Positions 1 to 7,336 of a stretch of DNA of 64,000 bases are shown here, one piece after another (position 1 is the first letter of the stretch; each line of letters opens with the position of its first letter). The stretch is from NCBI RefSeq assembly GCF_900176285.1, contig NZ_FWXF01000011.1, forward strand, positions 1 through 64,000, given 5' to 3'. The notes below the pieces were generated by a model that saw only the letters and a list, made by a program, of their open reading frames with translations, was not told where the DNA came from and ran no database searches. Source of the DNA: Desulfacinum hydrothermale DSM 13146. Its GTDB lineage: Bacteria; Desulfobacterota; Syntrophobacteria; Syntrophobacterales; DSM-9756. Position numbers and translations under genes: made by a program.

Positions 1-1
1 T

Positions 2-157
2 CTTGGGTTTCGAGGTTTTCGCCTGCGGGGGCTGGAAAAGGTCAGGGGCGAATTTGCCCTGATGTGCGCTGCCCATAACCTTCTTAAGATTGTAAAGGCC
101 GTAGCTGAGGGCATCATCAATATAGATCAAAGAGCGATCAGGGCACAGGCTGCCTAA
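2..157 (+). CDS. Transposase, C-terminal end only (IS1182-like), cut by the window edge
   Basis: An open frame enters from the left edge and stops at TAA 155-157, giving 51 residues. The reading includes R-G-L-E-K-V-R-G-E-F-A-L followed by A-A-H-N-L-L-K, which resembles the C-terminal end of DDE transposases of the IS1182 group (GLEKVRxEWxLxxxAHNLLK). This is recognition of a motif, not a database result. The rest of the gene lies outside the window, so it is unknown whether it is intact. About 145 bases after the stop, at 303-319, is a sequence matching the terminal inverted repeats of the repeat family found elsewhere in the window, which may be this element's right end. Confidence 0.6.
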   Translation, partial: LGFRGFRLRGLEKVRGEFALMCAAHNLLKIVKAVAEGIINIDQRAIRAQAA

Positions 158-302
158 AGGGGCAGCTTGCTCCTTTTTGAATGGCTCTTTGATACCTGCT
201 GATGCCCGATATCTTGCGTCGACGAGCAACGTCTCTGCAGTCACAGCACTTTCACCCGCGATGTTTGCTCATGAACGATGCAGGACTCAAATTTTAATCC
301 GC
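158..302. other. Non-coding stretch after the transposase end
   Basis: No convincing gene is seen. Short open frames here lack ribosome-binding sites and family features. It is probably the 3' untranslated part of the IS element, ending in the inverted-repeat-like sequence at 303-319. Confidence 0.4.
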
Positions 303-424
303 ATTGTCGGACAAGCTCCTAGGAGGCTGTCTGAGAACGCCAAATCATCCCTTTGGGCCAGCGCTATTGCGAACACTTAGCATTGCCAAAAGCTGTAAAA
401 TCGGCATCTTCGGGCAAGTCCCTG
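303..424 (+). repeat. Dispersed repeat, copy A, with an abutting right-end fragment
   Basis: Bases 303-319 read ATTGTCGGACAAGCTCC, a right end. They are followed directly by a new left end, AGGAGGCTGTCTGAGAA, from 321. The junction AGCTCCTAGGAGGCT is nearly palindromic, as expected if two element ends abut. The interior of 327-424 matches 47917-48013 at roughly 87 percent by eye. An open frame runs through both copies with peptide L-R-T-P-N-H-P-F-G-P and later K-I-G-I-F-G-Q. More diverged matter of the same family continues to about 480. Confidence 0.7.
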
Positions 425-630
425 ATAATTTGAGAACGCAGAAAGAGCCACAGAACACAGCGGAATTTCAACCAGTTCGACACCTCCCGCAAAGGCGGCC
501 TACCCCTTGTCGGGAGGCTCCCATCGGGGTGAGGGAGGTTCAGGTGCACGATGGGCGTTGGCAGGCGGGGGCGGCCGATGCTCCACGAGAACCGGTATGG
601 ACTTGGCGGCAATGGTGAAACGGCGCGGGC

Positions 631-662
631 GGGAAAGAAAAGGGGCGGCCGTGGCCGCCCCC
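631..662 (-). terminator. Terminator after dsrP
   Basis: GGGGCGGCC at 642-650 pairs with GGCCGCCCC at 653-661. On the minus strand the hairpin is followed by TTTTCTTTC, and dsrP ends only 33 bases upstream at 695. This is a standard rho-independent terminator for the dsrMKJOP operon. The stretch 425-630 before it holds only diverged repeat matter and GC-rich palindromes. Confidence 0.7.
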
Positions 663-694
663 GGTGGGTTTCGTGAACGGTGAGGTGCCGGAAC

Positions 695-1852
695 CTAGGC
701 GCCGATTTCCTCTTTGACGCCCACGGCCACCTTGTACAGGATGGTGAGAACGAGAAAGCCGGTGGCCCAGACACCGATGGTGATCCCCAGCTCGGGAAGC
801 GTGGGCACGTAGGGGGTCACCTTGTCGAACACGTTGGGGATGAAGCCGGTCACCACCAGGCCCACGCCCTTTTCCAGCCACAGTCCGAAGAAGACGGCCA
901 CACAGGCCAGTTTGAGAAGCTTTTCGTTGTGGCGGAACTTGGGCGGCACCAGGAGCACCAGCGCCGTGGCGGAAAGGATCACGGACAGCCACATGAAGGG
1001 CACCAGCTCCCCGTGGCCTTCATAGCCGGTGAACTGGTAGATGAATCCGTGCATGTGGCCCGGGATCCGGCTGTAGAAGGCCGTGAAGACTTCCAGAATG
1101 AGGAAGAAGACACTGGTGATTGCGGCGTAGGTGACGATCTGGGAAAGCTTGTTGATGGCGCTGTCCCCCGGATCGAAGTTGGTGCGCTTCCTGAGCAGGT
1201 AGCACAAGAGGATGAGAAGCGCCGGTCCGGAGGCGAAGGCCGAGGCCAGAAAGCGGGCGGCCATGATGGCGCTCAGCCAGAAATGGCGGCCGGGAAGGCC
1301 CGCATAGAGGAACGCGGTCACGGTGTGGATGGAAACGGCCCAGGGAATGGAGAGGTAGATGAGCGGCTTCACCCACTTGGGGGGCGGCATTTCCTTGCGC
1401 TCGGCGCCCAGCACCGTCCAGCCGATGACGATATTCAAAAAGAGGTAACCGTTCAGGACAATCATGTCCCAAAAGAGGATGGAGTTGGGCGTGGGATGCA
1501 GCAACACGTTCAGCAGACGCATGGGCTGGCCCAAATCCACCACGATGAACAGCAGACACATGGTCACCGCGCTCACCGCCAGAAATTCACCCATGATGGT
1601 GATGCGCCCGAAGTCCTTCACGTGGTGCAGGTAGTAGGGGAGCACCACCATGACGGCGGAGGCGGCCACGCCGACCAGGAAGGTGAACTGGGCGATGTAG
1701 AAGCCCCAGGACACATCGCGGCTCATGCCGGTGATCTTCAACCCTTGATTCAACTGGAGCAGGAAGCAGGCGAAACCGATCCCCGCAAGGACGGCCAAGG
1801 CGGCCAACAAGCTCCAGTACTTTTGACTTCCTTTCAGCGCTTTTTCAAGCAT
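695..1852 (-). CDS. dsrP: DsrP, NrfD-type membrane subunit of the DsrMKJOP complex
   Basis: The 385-residue protein is almost wholly hydrophobic, with about ten membrane spans, and has the NrfD/PsrC-type layout. In sulfate reducers DsrP is the integral membrane subunit that, with DsrO and DsrJ, exchanges electrons between the menaquinone pool, the periplasm and the cytoplasmic DsrK side. It is the last gene of dsrM-K-J-O-P, 12 bases after dsrO, and is followed by the terminator at 631-662. The family call is secure. The direction of electron flow is known only from work on related organisms. Confidence 0.93.
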   Translation of the reverse strand: MLEKALKGSQKYWSLLAALAVLAGIGFACFLLQLNQGLKITGMSRDVSWGFYIAQFTFLVGVAASAVMVVLPYYLHHVKDFGRITIMGEFLAVSAVTMCLLFIVVDLGQPMRLLNVLLHPTPNSILFWDMIVLNGYLFLNIVIGWTVLGAERKEMPPPKWVKPLIYLSIPWAVSIHTVTAFLYAGLPGRHFWLSAIMAARFLASAFASGPALLILLCYLLRKRTNFDPGDSAINKLSQIVTYAAITSVFFLILEVFTAFYSRIPGHMHGFIYQFTGYEGHGELVPFMWLSVILSATALVLLVPPKFRHNEKLLKLACVAVFFGLWLEKGVGLVVTGFIPNVFDKVTPYVPTLPELGITIGVWATGFLVLTILYKVAVGVKEEIGA

Positions 1853-1864
1853 GTCAACCCCTCA

Positions 1865-2656
1865 TCAGATGATGTAGTAGACGTTGGGTCCGGTGCCCAG
1901 CTCGATCTTGCGGCGCAGGGAGTAGTTTTCGGCCAGGATCTTCCGGACCTCGGATTCCGGGTCGTTGATGTCGCCGAAGACCAGGGCCTTGGCCTTACAG
2001 GCCTCCACACAGGCCGGTTGCAGCCCCACGGCCAGGCGCTCCGCGCAGAACTGGCATTTTTCCACCACGCCCTTGCGTCGGGTGGGAAACTCGGGGTTTT
2101 CCTGCTGCGGATCCAGGTACTCGCGCGGGTCACCCCAGTTGAAGCTGCGAGCGCCGAAGGGACAGCCCGCCATGCAGTAGCGGCAGCCGATGCAGCGGTG
2201 GAAGTCCATCATCACCACGCCGTCCTCGGCACGCTTCCAGGTGGCCTTGGTGGGACAGACCCGAACGCAGGGCGGGTTGGAGCAGTGGTTGCAAAGGAGG
2301 ATGAAAGGATGATCCTTCACCTGCTCCGGGGCGTATTCATTGGCCTGGTCCGGGAAGGCGTGCTTGTACTCCTCTTGCCAGATCCACTTGATCTCCCGCT
2401 TAGCATCGGGGATGCTGGGCACGTTGTGGACCTTGTGGCAGGCCAGGATGCAGTCTTTACACTGGCGTTTTTCCTGCTCTTCCCAGCACTTCTTCATATC
2501 GACCACTATGGCCCACTGGGTGGCCTGCAGGGCCCGGGGATCGGGCATGGCCTTGGGGTCCTTTCCTTGGGCGAGCGCCTCGAAGACAGGCAGAGCGCTC
2601 AGGCCCAGGACGGATATTCCGCCTATCTTCAAGAAATCGCGACGATCCTTTTCCAT
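1865..2656 (-). CDS. dsrO: DsrO, periplasmic ferredoxin-like Fe-S subunit with Tat signal
   Basis: The start at 2656 gives 263 residues opening with a twin-arginine signal (R-R-D-F-L-K, then a hydrophobic run to about residue 30). A longer upstream frame exists but would bury this signal. Cysteine groups for four [4Fe-4S] clusters are visible: CKDCILAC, CNHCSNPPCVRVCP, CIGCRYCMAGCP and CQFC with CVEAC. This is the DmsB/NrfC-type electron-transfer layout. The ATG overlaps the dsrJ stop by one base (TGATG), so the two are translationally coupled. DsrO is thought to carry electrons between DsrP and the haem protein DsrJ. Confidence 0.94.
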   Translation of the reverse strand: MEKDRRDFLKIGGISVLGLSALPVFEALAQGKDPKAMPDPRALQATQWAIVVDMKKCWEEQEKRQCKDCILACHKVHNVPSIPDAKREIKWIWQEEYKHAFPDQANEYAPEQVKDHPFILLCNHCSNPPCVRVCPTKATWKRAEDGVVMMDFHRCIGCRYCMAGCPFGARSFNWGDPREYLDPQQENPEFPTRRKGVVEKCQFCAERLAVGLQPACVEACKAKALVFGDINDPESEVRKILAENYSLRRKIELGTGPNVYYII

Positions 2657-3033
2657 CACAAATTCTCCTTGGGCTCGAGGTGGCACTGCCAGCAGTACGG
2701 GCTGACACCGGCGTAGTTGTGGCACTGGTCGCAGAACTTGGCCTTGCTGGTATGGCACTGCATGCAGCCGTTCTGGATGCTCATCTTGTATTCCTTGCCG
2801 TCAGGTCCCAGCCAGACGCGGTTGGCCTCACGCACCACCTTGTCCCGCCAATGGTTGAGAAGCACCATGTGCTCGGTTTTCATGAAGGCGGTGTCCATGA
2901 CACACACCTTTGCCGTCTTGGGCAGCTCGGGCTTGGGAGCCGGCGCCGCCTTGCCCATGTTGGACCAGAAGGGGAAGGTGAATAGGCCTACAAACAGGAT
3001 GATACCTGGAATGATCTTGCCCGAATCATACAT
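2656..3033 (-). CDS. dsrJ: DsrJ, triheme cytochrome c subunit
   Basis: Of two in-frame starts, 3033 is chosen because GGAGG lies just upstream; it gives 125 residues. An uncleaved signal or membrane anchor (residues about 5-25) is followed by three CxxCH haem motifs, CMQCH, CDQCH and CWQCH, all near the C-terminus. This matches DsrJ, the periplasmic cytochrome of the complex. The gene overlaps the end of dsrK by 8 bases and the start of dsrO by 1 base. The hemes would come from the Ahb pathway encoded at 35970-39408. Confidence 0.94.
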   Translation of the reverse strand: MYDSGKIIPGIILFVGLFTFPFWSNMGKAAPAPKPELPKTAKVCVMDTAFMKTEHMVLLNHWRDKVVREANRVWLGPDGKEYKMSIQNGCMQCHTSKAKFCDQCHNYAGVSPYCWQCHLEPKENL

Positions 3034-4648
3034 CGTCGTCCTCCTCATCCTCCATGCCGGGCAGCGGTTCGTAGCGTAGATCCGTGGTCCGCTTCTTTTC
3101 GCCCTTCATGACCAGCGCGTTGGCCACCAGTTCGTGGAGGCCCGTCACGTCCACCCCCGGCACCCAGTAGTCCATGAGGGCTGGGAAGACGGCGCGGTCG
3201 ATGGCGCAGATGGTGGTCAGCATGTTGACGCCATGCTTTTCGTGCACGTAGCGGACCGCGTTGGCCCGGGGCAGGCCGCCCCGCATACGCATCTCCATGT
3301 ATTCGTCTGTATTGAGACCCGAGCCCGCTCCGCAGCAGAAGGTCTTTTCGCGGATCGTGCCCTCGGGCATCTCGTGGAAATGGTTGCACACATGCTTCAG
3401 AACATAGCGAGGTTCTTCGAAAAGGCCCATGCCCCGCGCGGGGTTGCACGAGTCGTGGAAGGTGACGATCTTGTTGTCGTTTCGGCTGGGATCCAGCTTG
3501 AGCTTGCCGTGGCGGATGAGGTCCGCCGTAAATTCCGCGATGTGCACCATCTTGGTGGACTTGGCGTTTTCGAAGACCGTCCCGGTGATGGGCGATTTGG
3601 GCACTTCCAAAAAGTCGGCCGGGCCGTTCATGGTGTCCATGTACTGGTTGACGACGCGCCACATGTGGCCGCACTCGCCGCCCAGGATCCACTTGACGCC
3701 CAGACGCTTGGCCTCGGCGTACATCTTGGCGTTGAGTCGCTTCATCACCTCGTGGGAGGTGAAGAACCCGAAGTTGCCGCCTTCCGAGGCGTAGGTGCTC
3801 CAGGTGTAGTCCAGGCCGATCTCGTGGAAGAGCATCATGTAGCCCATGAGGGTGTAGGTGCCCGGGTCGGCGAAGACGTCGCCGGACGGCGTGATGAAGA
3901 GCACCTCGGCGCCCTTGCGGTTGAAGGTGGGCTCCACGCGGACCCCCGTCACCTCCTCGATCTCGTCCACGAAGAACTCGATCATATCCTTGAAGGCATG
4001 GGGCTGGATGCCCAGGTGGTTGCCGGTCATGTAGCAGTTGGCCACCGGACCGGCGGTCCAGTCGATGGTGCAGCCCAGCTCGTTGAGGAGCTCGCGGGCC
4101 ATAATGGTCACTTCGGCCGTGTCGATGCCGTAGGGGCAAAAGACCGAACAGCGGCGGCATTCGCTGCACTGGTAGAAGTAGTAGAACCACTCCTTGATGA
4201 CTTGCTCGGTGAGCGCCCGGGCCCCGGCGTACTTGCTGAGGATCTTGCCGCTGCCGGTGAAGTACTTGCGGTAAATGGAGCGGATGAGCTCGGCACGCAA
4301 CACCGGCATGTTCTTGGGATCGCCCGAGCCGATGAAAAAGTGGCACTTGTCGGCGCAGGCGCCGCAACGGACGCAGATGTCCATGAAGAGCTTGAAGGTT
4401 CGGAATTTGTCCAGGCGGTCCTTCATGCCCTTGATCGTGATGTCCTTCCAATCGTCGGGCAGCTTCCAGTCCTCATCGGTGGGATTCCAATCCCTGGGAT
4501 TGGGGAGGCCCACCACTTCCAGGTTTTTGGGCTTGGCGCCGTAACAGAAGGTGCCCGGGCGAAACTCCACCGGAGTCTCGGTCCACGGCGTCTGCGGCGG
4601 CCTATGGTTGACCTTGGCCAGTTCGTCTGCTTTGGGGACCTTAGCCAT
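3026..4648 (-). CDS. dsrK: DsrK, HdrD-like catalytic Fe-S subunit
   Basis: The 540-residue soluble protein has two ferredoxin motifs (C-V-R-C-G-A-C near residue 92 and C-S-E-C-R-R-C-S-V-F-C-P near 160). Cysteine-rich CCG-type segments follow (G-G-E-C-G-H, H-D-S-C-N-P and C-C-G-A-G-S-G), as in heterodisulfide reductase HdrD. DsrK is the cytoplasmic subunit believed to reduce the DsrC trisulfide formed during sulfite reduction; that role is from the family, not from this sequence. It lies two bases after dsrM. No dsrAB or dsrC lies in the window. Confidence 0.95.
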   Translation of the reverse strand: MAKVPKADELAKVNHRPPQTPWTETPVEFRPGTFCYGAKPKNLEVVGLPNPRDWNPTDEDWKLPDDWKDITIKGMKDRLDKFRTFKLFMDICVRCGACADKCHFFIGSGDPKNMPVLRAELIRSIYRKYFTGSGKILSKYAGARALTEQVIKEWFYYFYQCSECRRCSVFCPYGIDTAEVTIMARELLNELGCTIDWTAGPVANCYMTGNHLGIQPHAFKDMIEFFVDEIEEVTGVRVEPTFNRKGAEVLFITPSGDVFADPGTYTLMGYMMLFHEIGLDYTWSTYASEGGNFGFFTSHEVMKRLNAKMYAEAKRLGVKWILGGECGHMWRVVNQYMDTMNGPADFLEVPKSPITGTVFENAKSTKMVHIAEFTADLIRHGKLKLDPSRNDNKIVTFHDSCNPARGMGLFEEPRYVLKHVCNHFHEMPEGTIREKTFCCGAGSGLNTDEYMEMRMRGGLPRANAVRYVHEKHGVNMLTTICAIDRAVFPALMDYWVPGVDVTGLHELVANALVMKGEKKRTTDLRYEPLPGMEDEEDDDV

Positions 4649-4650
4649 GT

Positions 4651-5655
4651 CTACTCCTTCTTCTCAACTGGGAGACCAGCTTCGATCATCTTTTCCCTGA
4701 ATTCGTCCTCATACTCTTCGTATGTGTGAACCTTGACAGGGTAGTTCCACGGGTTGATGTGGCGGACCATGCGGTTGGTGTTGGCCAGGTTCCGCGTGGG
4801 GCTCAAGAAGACACCGGCCATGTGCACCAGCTTACTGAAGGGGAAGTAGGCGAAGAGCACGCTCACCAGGAAGAGATGAATGTAAAAGAGACTGCCGATG
4901 CCTTCCGGAGTCACGGGATGGAACGTGGCCAGACCCATGGTGAGCTCTTTCACGCTCACAACGTCCACCTTGTAGATGTAGCGCATGAGCACGCCGGTGG
5001 AGGCGATGGTGAAGATGAGAAAGAGCGGAAAGTAGTCGGAGGGCAGCGAGATGTACTTGAGCTGCGGAATGGTCACCCGGCGCAAAAAGAGGAAAGCCAC
5101 CCCGGCCAGAAGCAGCAGGCCGGAAAGATAGAGCCGTGGGACTCCAACCTCAAGAAAACCGTCCACCCCCTCCAACAGATGCACCAGCGGGTTAATGGGC
5201 GTGGAGAAAAAGCGCAGGTGGCGCAGCAACACCACCAGGAAGGAGTAGTGGAAGACGATGGCGCCCAGCCAGAGCCATTTGGCGGAGGCGTAGCGGATCT
5301 TGGGCCCTTCATAGAACTCCATCCGGGCATTGCGGAAAAGAGATCGGAACAAAAGCACTTCCAGGATCATCCGCAACACCACCCCCTTGGTGTCCGAGGG
5401 GTTTTCCAGGTTGTCCGACTGGATCCAGGGCAAGCTCTTTTGCTGGCCACAGGTTGTCGGGATGCGAAAGGGCACCGGAGAGCGGGCCCAGCGAACCACT
5501 CGCGCCACCACACCGATGAAAAAGAGTGCCACGGCCAGATACGGGATGATCACCCCGAAAAAGGAGGTCATCCCGGCCGCCACTCCGATCAGTGGGAGGC
5601 ATACAAGGATCCCGACGGCGACGAGGGAGAAAATGATGGATCGAGACGCATTCAT
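4651..5655 (-). CDS. dsrM: DsrM, NarI-like cytochrome b membrane subunit
   Basis: The 334-residue protein has an N-terminal pair of hydrophobic segments and then a NarI-like set of about five spans with spaced histidines suited to b-haem ligands. DsrM takes electrons from menaquinol and passes them to DsrK. ATG 5655 is preferred; a GTG two codons upstream at 5661 is possible because the purine-rich run GAGGTAGGGTGG serves either. It is followed two bases later by dsrK. Confidence 0.92.
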   Translation of the reverse strand: MNASRSIIFSLVAVGILVCLPLIGVAAGMTSFFGVIIPYLAVALFFIGVVARVVRWARSPVPFRIPTTCGQQKSLPWIQSDNLENPSDTKGVVLRMILEVLLFRSLFRNARMEFYEGPKIRYASAKWLWLGAIVFHYSFLVVLLRHLRFFSTPINPLVHLLEGVDGFLEVGVPRLYLSGLLLLAGVAFLFLRRVTIPQLKYISLPSDYFPLFLIFTIASTGVLMRYIYKVDVVSVKELTMGLATFHPVTPEGIGSLFYIHLFLVSVLFAYFPFSKLVHMAGVFLSPTRNLANTNRMVRHINPWNYPVKVHTYEEYEDEFREKMIEAGLPVEKKE

Positions 5656-5691
5656 AACCACCCTACCTCACTGTTGGTTAATAATTATGGT

Positions 5692-6231
5692 TTATGATTC
5701 CTCCTGGGAGCCCTCGCCTTCGCGCTGGCTCGCCCAAATGGCATTGGCCCGTTCCAAAAGGCGCGCGGTCCGGTTCTTCACCTCTTCCACGCGCAGTTCA
5801 TAGACCTTTTCCCTGCATTCCATGTAAATGTTGAAGGCCATGAGAGCCACCTGGTCCACGGCGGCTTCCATGGCCCGGAGATCCTCGGCCCATTCCGGCA
5901 ATCGCCCCTCCTCTTCCAAACGGGACTGTACCACCTCTTTCAGGGAAAAAACGAAGGAGAGCGCCTGGGCCGGTGTGAAATCCTGGACGGCGCGGATGCG
6001 GATGACGCGATCGAGAAAGGGAGCTACCTGTTCCTCCTGAACACCCTCCACCACTTGGGCATAGACCCCCTGGAGCCCTTCCAGGATGGAGCTGCCCACA
6101 GGGTTGGCGAACGGATCCTTTTCTTTACGGAGAAAGGCGGCGGTTTCGGCCGGGTAGGCATCCACCACGGTCTGGAACCAGTCCTTCAGGATGGCCTTTT
6201 GGTTTTGTCGAAGGTAGTCGGTGAGGTTCAT
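5692..6231 (-). CDS. RsbRD-N-terminal-like sensor protein, first gene of the dsrMKJOP unit
   Basis: The start at 6231 gives a 179-residue, mostly helical, soluble protein beginning M-N-L-T-D-Y-L-R-Q-N-Q. It resembles the RsbRD N-terminal (RsbT co-antagonist, non-haem-globin-like) domain that often sits in front of dsrM in sulfate reducers. No membrane segment or catalytic motif is seen. Only about 36 bases separate it from dsrM and no terminator lies between, so it should be co-transcribed from the promoter at 6322-6350. A sensory or assembly role is inference. Confidence 0.72.
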   Translation of the reverse strand: MNLTDYLRQNQKAILKDWFQTVVDAYPAETAAFLRKEKDPFANPVGSSILEGLQGVYAQVVEGVQEEQVAPFLDRVIRIRAVQDFTPAQALSFVFSLKEVVQSRLEEEGRLPEWAEDLRAMEAAVDQVALMAFNIYMECREKVYELRVEEVKNRTARLLERANAIWASQREGEGSQEES

Positions 6232-6321
6232 GCTGGGTTCACCCGCGCCAGAGGCCGTTGGATTCGGTGCAAGCCTCCCCGTCGGGAACGACGGGGCAGC
6301 ACTCATTTTGTGAACTATCGC

Positions 6322-6350
6322 ACTATAGACGGACAGAAAAACCATGTCAA
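6322..6350 (-). promoter_or_regulatory. Sigma70-type promoter of the dsr unit
   Basis: On the minus strand, TTGACA (6350-6345), 17 bases, then TATAGT (6327-6322): an almost consensus promoter. The first start codon is 6231, leaving a leader of about 85 bases. It reads away from the TetR/mqn promoter at 6565, so 6232-6646 is a divergent control region. Confidence 0.78.
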
Positions 6351-6564
6351 GCGCCGCCGACCCTGGGGGCCCTTGGTGGTGCCACGCCGCTACCCGACCC
6401 GGCGGGCGCGACCTCAAAATCGGGGCGATTATAGAGACGGGATGATTTTCCGGTCAAGCGTTTTCCAAGGGTTGGGGTCGATGTGTGAAAAAAAGTGCGA
6501 AGAGGGCGGCCGAGGCCCCAGCGCGGCCCCGTGGGGGAACGGTCTGGGAAGGGGCTGTCCGACG

Positions 6565-6594
6565 TTGACAGGGGCGCGGGGTTTGGCCTAAAAT
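6565..6594 (+). promoter_or_regulatory. Promoter of the TetR gene and, probably, the menaquinone operon
   Basis: TTGACA at 6565-6570, an 18-base spacer and TAAAAT at 6589-6594. The expected transcription start, near 6601, falls inside the operator-like palindrome at 6592-6609. No other good promoter is seen before mqnE. Confidence 0.75.
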
Positions 6595-6609
6595 GACCAC
6601 CTGGTCATT
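6592..6609. promoter_or_regulatory. Palindromic operator, probable TetR autoregulatory site
   Basis: AATGACCA, CC, TGGTCATT is a perfect inverted repeat with 8-base arms. It overlaps the -10 box and the predicted start site of the promoter at 6565-6594, the usual place for a repressor. The adjacent TetR-family gene is the obvious ligand. No binding has been shown. Confidence 0.72.
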
Positions 6610-6646
6610 ATTGGGCGAAGGCTCCAACCCCCCGAGGTGTATGCCC

Positions 6647-7321
6647 ATGGCGGTCACCCAAACCTTCCAGCGGCTCAAGCCCCCAAAAAGGGAAAAGATC
6701 CTGGCCACGGCCATCCATGAATTCGCCCGCCACGGCTTTCGGCAGGCGAGCCTCAATCGCATGGCCCGCATGAGCGGCATCGCCAAGGGCTCCCTTTTCC
6801 AGTACTTCGGCACCAAGGAGGGGCTCTTTCGCTTCATCTTCGACCACGCCGTGGAACTCATCCGCCACAACCTGCGCCGGGTCAAGGCGGAAACGGCCGA
6901 TCAGGACTTTTTCGAACGGATCCGCTCGAGCCTGCTGGCCGGCGTGGCCTTCATCCGCCAACACCCTCACATCTACCAGATCTACCTCAAGATGCTCTTT
7001 CAGGAGGACTTTCCCTTCCGCGAGGAATTCTTGGAGAAGATCCACCTCTTTTCGGCCGAATACCTCACACCCCTGGTGGAAAAAGGCATGGCCGAGGGGG
7101 ACCTGAGGCCGGACCTGGACGTGGATCTGGTGGTCTTTACCCTGGATGCCGTGATGGACCGGTTTCTGCAAGCCTACTGCGTGCCGTTTCTGGACGGCAA
7201 CGCCGCCGTCTTCCAGGCGCCCCCGCAGCGGGTGGAAAAGCAGGTGGGGGACTTGGTGGAGTTGCTGCGCAGCGGCCTGGGGGCCCGATCGGGCGGCACC
7301 CGCTTGGCCATGAATGAGTGA
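6647..7321 (+). CDS. TetR/AcrR-family transcriptional regulator
   Basis: ATG 6647 is preferred because GAGGTG sits 7 bases upstream; ATG 6641 and 6593 are alternatives. The 224-residue protein has an N-terminal helix-turn-helix (I-L-A-T-A-I-H-E-F-A-R-H-G-F, then I-A-K-G-S-L-F-Q-Y-F-G-T-K-E-G-L-F), typical of TetR regulators, and a helical ligand-binding C-terminal half. It ends 15 bases before mqnE with no terminator, so it appears to lead the futalosine operon. The ligand is unknown; a fatty-acyl, quinone or redox-linked effector would be reasonable guesses only. Confidence 0.87.
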   Translation: MAVTQTFQRLKPPKREKILATAIHEFARHGFRQASLNRMARMSGIAKGSLFQYFGTKEGLFRFIFDHAVELIRHNLRRVKAETADQDFFERIRSSLLAGVAFIRQHPHIYQIYLKMLFQEDFPFREEFLEKIHLFSAEYLTPLVEKGMAEGDLRPDLDVDLVVFTLDAVMDRFLQAYCVPFLDGNAAVFQAPPQRVEKQVGDLVELLRSGLGARSGGTRLAMNE

Positions 7322-7336
7322 AAGGAGAAACGATTC

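Noticed and set aside
680-2716. A 678-residue plus-strand open frame opposite dsrP and dsrO
   Set aside because: Its translation is His/Gly/Asp-rich without motifs, and dsrP and dsrO are certain on the other strand. It is a GC-rich antisense shadow.
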